Below, piece by piece: positions 1 through 9,988 of a stretch of DNA of 64,000 nucleotides. The notes beneath the pieces were generated by a model. It was given only the letters and a program-made list of their open reading frames with translations. It did not search any database and was not told the origin of the DNA. The translations under genes and the position numbers were made by a program. The first letter of the stretch is position 1. Every line of letters starts with the position of its first letter. This DNA comes from Tigriopus japonicus (taxonomy: Eukaryota; Arthropoda; Copepoda; Harpacticoida; Harpacticidae): contig CM021321.1 of assembly GCA_010645155.1 (NCBI GenBank), positions 7,743,797 through 7,807,796 of the forward strand, written 5' to 3'.

Positions 1-1468
1 GTTCGTATAAATTTAAGATTGAAGGATTCTCGGTTATGAATATTTGAATGTTTTTATATTCATACATATTTAACATTTCTTTTATTTATGTATCATTTCT
101 ATGGTGCGTACTACGATGCTTTGCTCGGAAAGTTCAACGCCCAAAACGCTTTGCCTAGATGAGTTTTCAGAGTGAATGCATCTCATTCGGACTCTCATTC
201 AAAATCAGATGGAAAGTCATTGACCTTGCTTGGAGACCTACTTTACGAAGAATGAGCAATGAAGTCGTCGTGAATAAAGTTGTAAGGAGATGATTTGAAA
301 AGTTTTTACTGATTGTAATGCGTAACAATATAACAATAACCTGTTTCAACCTGTGGACCGCACACCAGGTTTTATAACAATATGTGGTTTTCTCATAATA
401 ACATTTGCAATTTCGTTATGATTTGTTTATTCTAATGTTATCTTATTAAAAAGTGACCTATAATCCCTCCAACTATTACAAATCTTCCTCATTGAAAAGT
501 TTTTATTTTATTTTCAGTACACAAAACCACTCTTAATCTTAGTTGGCAAAACGAATTTTGGTGAAGGCTGGTGAAGGGATTAGGACTGATTTTAAAAATA
601 CATATTGGGTCTGATCATCATATTACTAAATGTACAAATGTTTTGTTCTGTTGGAGTTTGATTGGACTGATTGGACTCAAGGTGTATTGCAAAAGTATTC
701 CTGGCTTGACCCATCCTTGATCAAAGCATGGAAAGCTAGAGAGTAAAGAGGACAAAACATTTTTGGTTCCAAAAAGATAGGCCATTAATTGGAAGTATTC
801 AGATCACTCAAACTTTGAATTGTCATTCTTTTATCCGTTCATATAATGCCAATTGATATTCAAAAATGTATATTAGCTTTTGTTTGATGTATTTTAGGCA
901 GAAAAGTTGTGACAAGTTCTGTTTTGCAGCGGTTTAGGTTGAAAAAAGTATCATGTTCTTCACAATCTTTTACCAATTTTCATCAGGTTGGATAACAAAT
1001 ACAACCATACTAACAAAAGAGCTTTTAAGGCAGAGTTAGTTGAATTTTTAAATACTATTCCTAATCTATGCCCTAAGTCATCCTTGGGTTAAGTTAGGGG
1101 GTGAGCTTTCAGCGTTAGGTTTATAATTATGTTCAGGTTACTTTATGCGAGGATGTATTAGTTTTGGATGGATGGCAAACCTCCCAGAATAAATTAATAT
1201 GATACCCAAAGGACCCTGCCATTCCACATGGATTCGCGAACTTGAGGTAATTTCCAGACCTGAAAAATTAATTTCTCATGGCCCGATGCTTTCTCCTCCT
1301 TTTATTTACGGCGCGAGAACAAAAATACAACATGTGAATCAAGCTTGTCCCTCACGATTCTCTTTCTCTCTTGGGAGCAGCGATGTGATTCACTCCATGT
1401 CCATCATCAAGGGAAGTTTCACGCAATCCCGCCCCTCCCTCCTCCCCCGCCCATCATGACCCATTCTC
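1..1468. other. AT-rich intergenic DNA, no gene seen
   Basis: I see no convincing exon, RNA gene or repeat here. Open frames are short and lack family resemblance. The last ~250 bases are pyrimidine-rich and lead into the Twinkle start, so the Twinkle promoter and 5' UTR probably lie here, but no clear TATA motif was found. Confidence 0.5.
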
Positions 1469-4197
1469 ATGATCATGTTCTTACTCAAAACCGTCCCTTC
1501 CAGCCCTCTTTTGGCCCTCTCGCGTCCCTTGGGACTCACTCCGGTCCTTAAATATGCCCATCCAGTCCCTCACAGCCCTTTTCGTCCCTTCACCGCCTTA
1601 ATCACCGAGACTGCCAGTCATTTAGGCGGTCCTTTGACCGTTCCATGGTTTCATATCGCTTTTCGCGGCCTTTTAAGGCCCTCATTAGATGGTTTGACCT
1701 TAGGAAACCCGCCCAACTATCTGGAAATGAAGCGGTTCCTGCGGTTTAGATCCTTGGATTTTCGAGAAAGTCACGCTTGCATCGTTATTGAACTACCGAG
1801 ACACATTTTATTGGGTCAAAGTTTACCTCCCGCCAAGTGGGAGGGCATCGAACACGCCCTTTCTAATGTGTATTTGAATAAAACCACCGGATTCTTCACG
1901 GTTCCGGATTGCGGGCTCTATGGCAATTGGACCGAATTGCAGAATTTTCTCAGTGTTTGGTGTGAAAACCGGACTAAAAAACGAAATGAGGCGTTAATTG
2001 AGTTCCCTGTGCTACCCCAATTCAATCTAGAAACGCCTCCTGAAGTCCAGGAGGTGTGGGATCGTGGGGTTACTTTGAGTAGTCTCAGTTCTAGTGATTT
2101 CAAGGACCTCCTCAAGGGATTGAAATTACCCGTGCGGGAATTGAAACTCGAGGATTTGAGTTCGGTTGAGGTCAGGGTCGATTTGGAGACGCAATCCCTG
2201 TTGTTTCCTATTCGATATCATGAAGATCCTTGGCCTTTGATCGGTCTGCGTCAAATCAAACCCAGTTCAGATGCTAATGAGCCTTTCGAAGAGACGACTT
2301 TGCCGGAATTTATTCCGGGAGGTGGATCATCGCTTCATCGGGTGTTTCCATTTCCATTCGGGTTGGAATCGGCTCGACGGGCTCGAGTCAAGTCTATTGT
2401 GCTCGTATCGAACATTTTGGACGCAGTGGTGATCAGGGCTCGAACCAAGGCCTATCCTGTGGCCTTGGCGGAGGGGTTTGGATGCCTTCCGCCCGACCTT
2501 TTGGCCTTCTTTGAGGAATTTAACCATATTAAGATTTGGTTCCCGAATGAAAGGAGTGCTTTTGAAGCGGGTTTGACGTTTGCTCGGAAGTTGGGAGATA
2601 AACGGTGCTTTCTTATGAATCGTGATGTCGTGAGTCCGTTGATGTGCCTTAAGAAAAGGGAAAATATTGATTCGATTCTTCAGAAACAAGTTCGACCGTG
2701 TTGTCATGAGTTCATCACCACGTTTGAATCACTCAGAGAAGATGTCTACATGGAAATGGCTCACCAAAACGAGATTGAGGGTAAGAATCGGACCCATTTA
2801 ATTTAATATCGAAACGGCGTAAAAATTAATGATGGACAACAAAAAACTTTTTTTGGAAACGACAAGAGGAGCAAAAAAAATCCATAATTAGACTGACTTT
2901 ATTTTGACATTTTTCCAGAATGGCCCTCTACAAAAGAACTATTTAGCTTTTCCTTGCCAAAAAAAAAGACAAAAGCTTTTTCAATTAAGAAACTTTCTTT
3001 TACCTCTTACTATAGTCATTTATAATCACACCTAAATTTCCAAAATATAAATGTTGGATGTTTTTGTTTTCAGGAATCAAATTTAAGCGATTTGACCAAC
3101 TCAACGAGATAATGCGGGGCTTTCGTCGAGGTGAATTATCCGTTTTCTCGGGCAAAACGGGTACCGGTAAAACGACTTTTATGTCAGAATACTCCTTAGA
3201 TCTGTGTGCTCAGGTAGGCAAAACACTTATTGCAACCTCGTGTGTTTTTTGAACACTTTAATTTGTTTTTCATAGGGTGTGAATACACTTTGGGGAAGTT
3301 TCGAGGTCAAGAACACACGATTGGCCAAGATGCAACTGAAGCAATTTTCGGCCATAAATCTCGAAGATCATCTGGATCAGTTCGATCCTTGGGCGGATCG
3401 ATTCCAACGACTTCCTATGTATTACCTCACCTTCCATGGATCTCAAAAAGTAACAATGTCTTAACAAACTACATCAAAATCAACATTTTCAACAAATTTT
3501 ACTTTTCAGGTTGATCTAGTCTTGGATGCCATGGGTCATGCTGTGTACATCTATGACATATCCCACGTGATCATTGACAATATTCAATTCATGATGGGAA
3601 TGAGTGCCAAAGGAATGGACAGATTCTACACACAAGATTTGGTAAGCTAAGCTAGTTGGTCGTTTTATTACATTTCCAATTCATCATGGTCCTTTTTTTA
3701 AAGATCATTGAGAGATTCCGAAAGTTTGCCACTTTGCACAATGTTCATGTGACTTTGGTGATTCATCCTCGGAAAGAGAACGAAGATCATCTGAACACCA
3801 ATTCCATTTTTGGTGGAGCCAAAGCCACCCAAGAAGCCGATAACGTGATTCTGCTTCAAGAGGAACAAGTTAATCCCAAGCTCAAGCGAAAATTCATTCA
3901 GGTTAGCATTTCCATTCCCAAAACACAGTTGGACTTCAATTCTGTGAATCCACCAATCCGTCGAAAATTACATTCTAGATTGCGAAAAACCGTTTCAGTG
4001 GCGACCTTGGATACCTTCCCCTGTTTTTCAACAAAGGAACCCTGACCTTCTCCAAGAAGATATTCCTCAAAGATCGTGCAAAAGTGAAAAAGAAAGAATC
4101 TCCCAAACTTGAACAAAATAATGCAAACTTCTCATCCCTTGAGGATCCCATGGGCATTCCTCCCAAAGAAGTGTTTATCCCTCCCGATTACGAGTGA
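1469..4197 (+). CDS. TWNK: Twinkle, mitochondrial replicative DNA helicase (6 exons)
   Basis: This is the hexameric 5'-3' helicase of the mitochondrial replisome, working with Pol gamma and mtSSB. My exons are 1469-2780, 3074-3213, 3276-3449, 3510-3641, 3704-3901 and 3979-4197. All introns are GT-AG, phases agree, and the product is 724 aa (human about 684). Seen: a hydrophobic and basic N-terminus with few acids, fitting a mitochondrial presequence; a long first exon with the degenerate primase-like half; Walker [10 protein letters not shown] in exon 2; Walker [11 protein letters not shown] in exon 4; the conserved LVIHPRKE and [12 protein letters not shown] blocks in exon 5; and the arginine-finger region [10 protein letters not shown] in exon 6. 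The start is the first ATG; a second ATG lies two codons on. The gene converges on POP4, with 145 bp between the stop codons. The family call is firm; the exact start is less so. Confidence 0.93.
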
Positions 4198-4271
4198 TAC
4201 CCATTTACCTGAAGTGAATTATTACCCGTCCATATCAAAGACCCCAAATGATCCTGAACAATCATGGTATA

Positions 4272-4277
4272 TTTATT
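4272..4277 (-). terminator. Polyadenylation signal for POP4
   Basis: TTTATT on the + strand reads AATAAA on the minus strand, 66 bases past the POP4 stop codon. It sits inside the short gap shared with the 3' end of Twinkle. Confidence 0.5.
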
Positions 4278-4342
4278 TTCTAACCATGCCAGGCGCTTCG
4301 AGTACACAAATATTATTGACACGAACCATCCGAAAAGTTCAT

Positions 4343-5014
4343 TCACATTTCATACATGGTGCGCATTTTCCACTTCTTTGTAGCTCTTTCAGCCGGTTTT
4401 AGACGAATGGCACTTCCACACAGCGTCACCAAATATCCGTCAAAAGCGAATGAGAAATTGGCTTTGGCCTTGGGCACTACTTTTAACACATTCTCTTTGG
4501 TCAAGATCTGTAGTGTGTTTTTAGTATCCATGATAACATAGCCTTCGATACCCACCAAGGCCGGATTTCCGGCTTTGGTTACTTTCATCAAGGCTCCGTG
4601 ATAATCCGCTCGACACAATTTGATTTGGAAGGATTCATCGCCGGATTGGAAGCGTGACCAATCGATCAATTCCTCCATATAACCTAACCAAAGATCATGC
4701 ATGGCCGAAAAGTCCTCAAATTTGAGGCCTTTTCGAGGCAAATGGTACAAACCAAGCTCACGACGCTCTCCAGCATTTAACACTGACCCATTAACACGCT
4801 TTACGGGTTGAGGAGTTTTGATTTTTTTACGGCCTTTGAAGCGTTTTAGCATAAACGTCTTTTTCAGTTCATTAGGTATTTCTTTCCGATCGGAAGGAGG
4901 CAATAGAGGTTTCAAAAAGTTTGTCAAGGCCTCCGTTGACTCTGAACGGGTGGAAGCATCGCCATATATTAAGTGGAACGGATCGTTCACGGATGAATTG
5001 GCTTTTTGAGCCAT
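4343..5014 (-). CDS. POP4: RNase P/MRP protein subunit p29 (Rpp29/Pop4)
   Basis: A single-exon gene of 223 aa, close to human Rpp29 (about 220). It is a protein subunit of RNase P (tRNA 5' maturation) and RNase MRP (rRNA processing) in the nucleus and nucleolus. Seen: a basic N-terminal half with KRFKGRKK, a LYHLPRKGLKFEDF segment, then the C-terminal Sm-like barrel: LCRADYHGALMKVTKAGNP, LVGIEGYVIMDTKNTLQI, and the end VTLCGSAIRLKPAERATKKW. I start at the ATG giving MAQKANSS; the frame continues upstream only from a non-ATG codon inside EMG1. The ATG is 23 nt after the EMG1 stop on the same strand, too close for an ordinary separate promoter, so a shared transcript or a promoter inside EMG1 is implied. 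Confidence 0.9.
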   Translation of the reverse strand: MAQKANSSVNDPFHLIYGDASTRSESTEALTNFLKPLLPPSDRKEIPNELKKTFMLKRFKGRKKIKTPQPVKRVNGSVLNAGERRELGLYHLPRKGLKFEDFSAMHDLWLGYMEELIDWSRFQSGDESFQIKLCRADYHGALMKVTKAGNPALVGIEGYVIMDTKNTLQILTKENVLKVVPKAKANFSFAFDGYLVTLCGSAIRLKPAERATKKWKMRTMYEM

Positions 5015-5037
5015 GTTTATGAGGAAAAGTGGATGGA

Positions 5038-5820
5038 TTAGAAGACGTTCCAAGCCTCTTCAAAGGCTGATGTAACCTTAGCACAGGTTAAAGCGGCGGA
5101 TAATGGGTAATTGCCAATACAAGCGCTATCTTCGGTGTAATCTACGTAAATGGCACCTTTGGCAATGGCCCCAATCACTAAACAAATGGGTTCATTCGGG
5201 TCTTCGGGCACTAAATCCGCGGCTTTAACCACCTTTTCGGCGCCATAACTCATGAGAACCTTGCGACAACCCACGGGCAAATGATCGGTCACCGGATTTT
5301 TGATGACTTTCATCAACTTAATCGAAGAGTCTGAAGCTTTGATAGAGAATTTGTGGAGCAACTGCACCATCAAACCCGCAAATCGTGGAAATGTACGGGG
5401 AATACGGGTTTGGGGATTGATCTCAATGAGAACATTTTGGGCCGTGCGAATGAACACTTGCAAAAGACCGGCTCGATTCAACGGCGAATCTAAGAGCATC
5501 AACAAACATTGATGCGTGATATCCGGACGGGAAGAGGAAAAATCTCGGTTGTATTTCCGCAGAATCCCGGCGTGTTCGTCCACGTTTAATAATCCGAATC
5601 CTTTGCTTCCGGATTTGACGGTTTCGAGATGAGCCGATTCCAAGACCACGATCAGTCGCTTCTCTTCTTTCTTAATGTTCTTTTGCACGGGTTCCAAACG
5701 GGTTTCGTCGATGGGTTGAGTGGTGCGTTCCAGAGCTTGAGGATCCGATACTTTTCGCTTCTTGGCCTCGATTTCCCGCTGTTGATCGGCCTTCTCACGA
5801 GCTCGTCGATTCTTGCCCAT
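5038..5820 (-). CDS. EMG1: 18S rRNA pseudouridine N1-methyltransferase Nep1/EMG1
   Basis: A single-exon gene of 260 aa (human EMG1 about 244). EMG1 is a SPOUT-class methyltransferase that N1-methylates a pseudouridine of 18S rRNA and assists 40S assembly in the nucleolus. Seen: a charged lysine/arginine-rich N-terminus, then the core from LIVVLESAHLETVKSG onward, including DITHQCLLMLLDSPLNRAG, LQVFIRTAQNVLIEINPQTR and PRTFPRFAGLMVQLLHK. The C-terminal SAM-binding knot follows, with LVIGAIAKGAIYVDY and IGNYPLSAALTCAKVTSAFE. The ATG giving MGKNRRAREK is chosen; upstream frame extension has no ATG. It is the upstream member of a tight minus-strand pair with POP4. Confidence 0.95.
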   Translation of the reverse strand: MGKNRRAREKADQQREIEAKKRKVSDPQALERTTQPIDETRLEPVQKNIKKEEKRLIVVLESAHLETVKSGSKGFGLLNVDEHAGILRKYNRDFSSSRPDITHQCLLMLLDSPLNRAGLLQVFIRTAQNVLIEINPQTRIPRTFPRFAGLMVQLLHKFSIKASDSSIKLMKVIKNPVTDHLPVGCRKVLMSYGAEKVVKAADLVPEDPNEPICLVIGAIAKGAIYVDYTEDSACIGNYPLSAALTCAKVTSAFEEAWNVF

Positions 5821-5882
5821 AGCCGATGATGTCGGAGCTGTGGTGAATAAACCCTTGATAGATTGAACTGCCAATTCTAGGG

Positions 5883-5948
5883 TTCACGCGTGAACAGATT
5901 GAACAACACGTGCGCTTATTTTGTTTACTTTTAGTCTATGACGTCATA
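5883..5948. promoter_or_regulatory. Palindrome cluster upstream of EMG1
   Basis: Within 130 bases upstream of the EMG1 start codon lie three perfect palindromes: TTCACGCGTGAA at 5883-5894, the E-box CACGTG at 5907-5912, and TATGACGTCATA at 5937-5948, which contains a full CRE/ATF core. CACGTG is the Myc/Max class of site common at ribosome-biogenesis genes. That these drive the EMG1-POP4 pair is inference from position. Confidence 0.55.
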
Positions 5949-6553
5949 GAATTAGGAGGTTGAGTGGCTTCCTCTCATTGGTTGGTTTGAATTTTTTCTC
6001 TTTTGGGTTTGGACTAGGAATTTAAAAAAAAAATGTGTTTAAAAAGTTGGTAAAATGGTTGAAAACTTGGTGGTTTTGGTCCTAAAATCTTAACCAACCA
6101 AATTTTTGGTAAATGATGTTTTGTTAAAATTGTAATCTTTGGCGAATGCTTTATACTAGCGAAAGGATAGTTGGATTGATCTACTGGATTTCTAACGCAA
6201 ATAATAACGATAAGTCTAAGAAATAAGAGAACTTACAACTAGTGTTGGGACTTTAGCCACCCTGGAATCAAGTAGCTTGAGACGGTACCGAAAAAATGAG
6301 GACTTAGGACTACTTTTGATGCCGGCTTGATGCCAAGGTGAAAATCTCTAGTGCTGCCATTTTTACCCCAGCTTATACTACGGCTTTTTCTATAATATTA
6401 AACATTTTTCTAACCAACTGCATAAGGTTATAGCCTTAATGCAAACTACCTCTTTTAACCAGCGACTCAAACTTGTAAGATAGGCTAATTTGAGTCTTAT
6501 ATTGAATGCTGGCTTAAAATTTTGGCTTCCAACTTTCAAAATCGGGTGGCCTT

Positions 6554-6743
6554 TATTGAGATGTCAAACTCCGGTTGGTGTGATGTTTTGCGGAGCGAAA
6601 CGAAAACTTGAGCTCGCAACCTCGCGCAACAAAACAGCTGTCAATTTTGCATGGTCGTACAACACAAAGATTCCGATGGCCATGCCCGAGACCAAGATCA
6701 CAATTAAAGGGGGCTTTGAAGCTGTGACAGTGCCTGAAGGCCA
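6554..6743 (+). repeat. Left arm of a ~190-bp inverted duplication
   Basis: This arm matches the reverse complement of 7554-7740 with only about four mismatches. In its open frame it encodes a segment containing CQTPVGVMFCGAKRK and TIKGGFEAVTVPEG that I do not recognise. The high identity suggests a recent duplication or ongoing gene conversion. It leads into the SWIM relic on the same strand. Confidence 0.8.
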
Positions 6744-6868
6744 TTTTCGGAAATCGACAATTGAAAAAGGGCATGAGATTTTGCCTCACATTTGTTCTAT
6801 TGAAGAAAGACGGTCTGATAGTGGAACCTCAATCCATGGAACAGTTTTGAGGACAACTAGCGTCCGAA

Positions 6869-7060
6869 AGGATGAATAAAGTGTATGGATTGAGTTGGAT
6901 GAGACGCGGAATCTAGTCTTTGGCGAGGGTCATTCCAGATGTAGTTGCCAAGCTGGTGCAACCGCTCAATGTAAGCACGCGGCTTCTATTATTCAATGGA
7001 TAAATGAAGAAAGAGCGGAGTCAAAAACCGACAACACCCAACTAGGTAGGAACAAATGAA
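6869..7060 (+). pseudogene. SWIM-type zinc-finger relic of a transposon-like gene
   Basis: The frame reads VWIELDETRNLVFGEG, then CSCQAGATAQCKHAAS and IIQWINEE, ending at a stop just after 7050. The CxC...CxH spacing fits a SWIM zinc finger, found in many arthropod and marine-invertebrate transposon-associated proteins. It has no own start, and the frame of the preceding arm is broken by stops. I treat it as a decayed fragment; an internal exon of a living element is the alternative. Confidence 0.55.
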
Positions 7061-7260
7061 GGGCTGTCGGGATCAAAACTCTTTTGATTTCCCAAGAAAT
7101 GTTCCGAGCAAATTCTTGCACTGAGGGTTGGCTGCCACATTTTTTTACCATCACTGAGTCTATTTATCGCAATGATCCATTTTTCGGTTTGTTCAGGGTG
7201 TTTTTTGGAAAAGCTATAAAATTTTATGCTTGCCTCGGGATTTTTCAATCTATAAAACAA
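7042..7260 (-). pseudogene. THAP-type zinc-finger relic
   Basis: The minus-strand frame reads YRLKNPEASIKFYSFSKK, then KWIIAINRLSDGKKMWQPT, ICSEHF, and ends in SFVPT. This is the second half of a THAP (C2CH) DNA-binding domain: W-x-A-x-x-R, P, the C-x-x-H pair in ICSEHF, and a terminal PT. The first cysteine pair is not visible upstream in frame, so it is truncated or follows an unseen exon. It is on the opposite strand to the SWIM fragment but between the same inverted arms. Confidence 0.5.
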
Positions 7261-7553
7261 AACATTTTCAATATTGAATCAGTATCGCATGTTTATATAT
7301 GTATGTTTGCATTTACCTTCCCTCCCTGTTGTAGCACTGGACAACACAACAATAAGGTCTTCCGATACGTTTATTTTTCATTGTTCCAAGTCTCTTTGAT
7401 TCTTGATCCATCGCGTATGTATGATCTGAAGCGATCTGTTATGATTGGTTACATCTTACAGGAGATGGTGTGGGTAGATGACATTGTTCAGTTGTGGTAT
7501 TGCACTGCATTGCGCCACCTTTAATTGAATGAACGTGATCCCAAATTTCCTGG

Positions 7554-7740
7554 CCTTCAGGCACTGTCACAGCTTCAAAGCCCCCTTTAATTGTGATCTT
7601 GGTCTCGGGCATGGCCATCGGAATCTTTGTGTTGTACGACCATTCAAAATTGACAGCTGCTTTGTTGTGCGAGGTTGCGAGCTCAAGTTTTCGTTTCGCT
7701 CCGCAAAACATCACACCAACCGGAGTTTGACACCTCAATA
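7554..7740 (-). repeat. Right arm of the ~190-bp inverted duplication
   Basis: Reverse-complement partner of 6554-6743. On the minus strand it encodes the same CQTPVGVMFCGAKRK to TIKGGFEAVTVPEG stretch, then diverges into a different tail (QEIWDHVHSIK). The arms are separated by about 810 bases. Confidence 0.8.
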
Positions 7741-9135
7741 GGAGATTACGGAGATTACCCAGGGGGACGAAATCCCAAACGAAGTGTGTGCCTTATGTAA
7801 TCCAAGCTTTGGCGGACAATTGAAGTGAATACCTTATTTGATGCTTTTTCTAAACTTTAATAAAACCAACATCACCATAAACTACATTTCAAATAGCAAT
7901 AGATCAATAAAAAATACTAGAATGCATTAGTTTAGAAAATTATGGAAGAGTTCATTTTGGGCACTTTTCCTGCTCTTCTGAAGTTGTTCTTCGAAATGAA
8001 AAGCTTGATGCCGGCTTGATTCAGACTTCCAGAAGGCTTGAAACAAGCCTGGCATCTATCGGCCTCAAGCCTCTAAAAGCTTGGCTCGTCCCATCGGTAC
8101 TTCCAACGTGTTTGTTCTGTGATAGTTCTTGACTGCAGGCCTGCCAGGTAATTGGAGACAAAAAACGCCAGATGAACCAGTCAAAAACGCCAGAAAAACG
8201 CCAGATTGAAGTTTCTTTATTATGCATTTATTTTAGACCAGAAATATCATGTATCAACGATAAACTTAGCTTAGTTGAACTTAATCATTGGGCCGGATTC
8301 ATCCTTTGGGTTGATACAGTTGAAAACACCCTTTTCTCTCAATTAGAATTAACTAATTTTGAACTAACTGATAAGAAATTTGACTCAAACAGCTATCAGT
8401 ACGACCAAAAAAGAAAACAGAAAATTAAGTAAGCCACCGCCATATTCAAAGCAACAGATCAGGAGTGTGCAACTTTCAGGCAAGTAAGATTTCACATGCC
8501 CAAAAAGAGTATTTTTGTAAGTAGCAAAATTATTTGTCATTTTTTTATTTTTAACCTTTAAGCAAAGTTTGTTTTTGTTGCCATTTCTTCAGTCAATCAA
8601 AAAGCTTTGTCGGAGACACGCAAATCAAATTCGTTTTGCAATTATTTGCTGTTTTTCATTTTTCCTTGCCATTTGGATTTGTCACTTCAGCAAACTTTAC
8701 TTTCCATCCCAGAACATATTCATTGAGATTTACCATGCCAGCACATTTTATTTACCACTTCAGTACATTTTGGTTGTATTGTATTTTTTGAGCTTCAAAA
8801 GCATCTTTTGCATGTTCAAAATCTCTATCCTTACCAATAGGGCAGTTTCGACAATCCAAAACTCTGTTCTCTTATACAGAAGCTACTTTTGATTCTTTGG
8901 CTGAAACAGCAGGCATCAATGAAAAAAGTTATTCAAAGTCGGGCATTCCTAATTTCAAAGTTCGGAAGAACCCTCTCAACTTATGTAGCGAAATTTTAGA
9001 TAAAAGCAACAAAACATACTTTTTTGCAAATGCAATGTCAAGAATTGCTATTTCAACTTCAATTTGCGCAGATAAGAAAGTCATTGTTGCAATCACCAGG
9101 CCTAAACCTTAGCTTTGTTTTAGTTACCTTGCACG
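7741..9135. other. AT-rich non-coding stretch
   Basis: No supported gene. 7980-8115 holds short direct and inverted copies of GCTTGATGCCGGCTTGA-like words, also seen once near 6315-6335, so the two flanks of the inverted duplication share sequence. 8560-8900 is an open but T-rich, low-complexity frame that I do not trust. Confidence 0.4.
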
Positions 9136-9143
9136 CTCATCAG
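9136..9143. repeat. 8-bp target-site duplication, left copy
   Basis: CTCATCAG directly precedes the terminal inverted repeat of the 9144-9980 element and recurs directly after it. Confidence 0.85.
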
Positions 9144-9980
9144 TAGAGCCAGGATTTTTAGGTGAAAAATTAGAAAATAATTTTTCACTTTTTTTACTGC
9201 TTTTGATGGAAAATTTTTTTTTTGTCCTTTTTAGCAAAAAAAAAATAATTTTTTGCCACTTTTTGGGACAAAAGGTTAATAAATGCCGAGATTTACAACA
9301 TTTACCACCTGGTTTAGAGAAAGTGATTTCTAACTTAGTGAAAAATGGTCATATTTAAACTATCACTAAGGAAGGGCATTGATTTGAATTCACATTTAAT
9401 TTCAAGAGGCTAGAGGCAGTTCTTTGAAAAATGTAGAAAGGAGTAAAATTTACAATTATTTTTTTTCCATTGGCCTTCCAAAGAAAATGGTTGCATTTAT
9501 CTAACTTCTTCATTTTTTAAAGAATTGGCTTCTGGGCACTGCGCAAAAAAACAGCGCATTGGAGGTTTTGTGAGTCAATCAAATTTGGCGCCTCAAATGA
9601 CAAGCTTGTAAACTTGTCCATGTTGAAAATGATGGTTCAAATGGCACAACTTGGTAAGAATGTGGTGTGGGCGTGGTATGGTAGCCGACTGCGCCATGCA
9701 GTGTGAGGCTACTGAGGTAATCAACGGCAATAATTCTTCACATTATATATTCCGATAGAAATTCAAACAGTCTCAAATAAGGATTAAAAGCGTGTCAGGT
9801 GAATCGGGATTCTCAGGGTGACCTCGGTATACTTCAACATTCCAATACGTTCACCAATGAAAGTGCTTCTATTGTAAAAGGCGCACAATAAGAACCTTTT
9901 TTTAACTTTTTTTTGGTTATTTTCTTCACCTATTTACCACTTTTTTTGGCTTTTTTCTTCACCTAAAAATCCTGGCTCTA
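9144..9980. mobile_element. Non-autonomous hAT-type DNA transposon, 837 bp
   Basis: The ends are perfect 23-bp inverted repeats starting TAGAGCCAGGATTTTTAGG. They are flanked by a perfect 8-bp duplication, CTCATCAG (9136-9143 and 9981-9988). An 8-bp duplication with T at position 2 and A at position 7 matches the nTnnnnAn preference of hAT transposases. The interior is AT-rich with long T tracts near both ends and no transposase frame, so the element depends on an enzyme supplied elsewhere. Confidence 0.85.
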
Positions 9981-9988
9981 CTCATCAG
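9981..9988. repeat. 8-bp target-site duplication, right copy
   Basis: CTCATCAG, identical to 9136-9143. Confidence 0.85.

Noticed and set aside
5015..5053. Longer POP4 product starting inside EMG1 (ERLLIHPLF extension)
   Set aside because: The upstream in-frame codon is TTG, not ATG; the ATG at 5014 gives the expected family length.
8569..8892. 107-aa hydrophobic frame
   Set aside because: Low-complexity T-rich DNA gives Phe/Leu runs; no ATG context, no neighbours, no conserved pattern.
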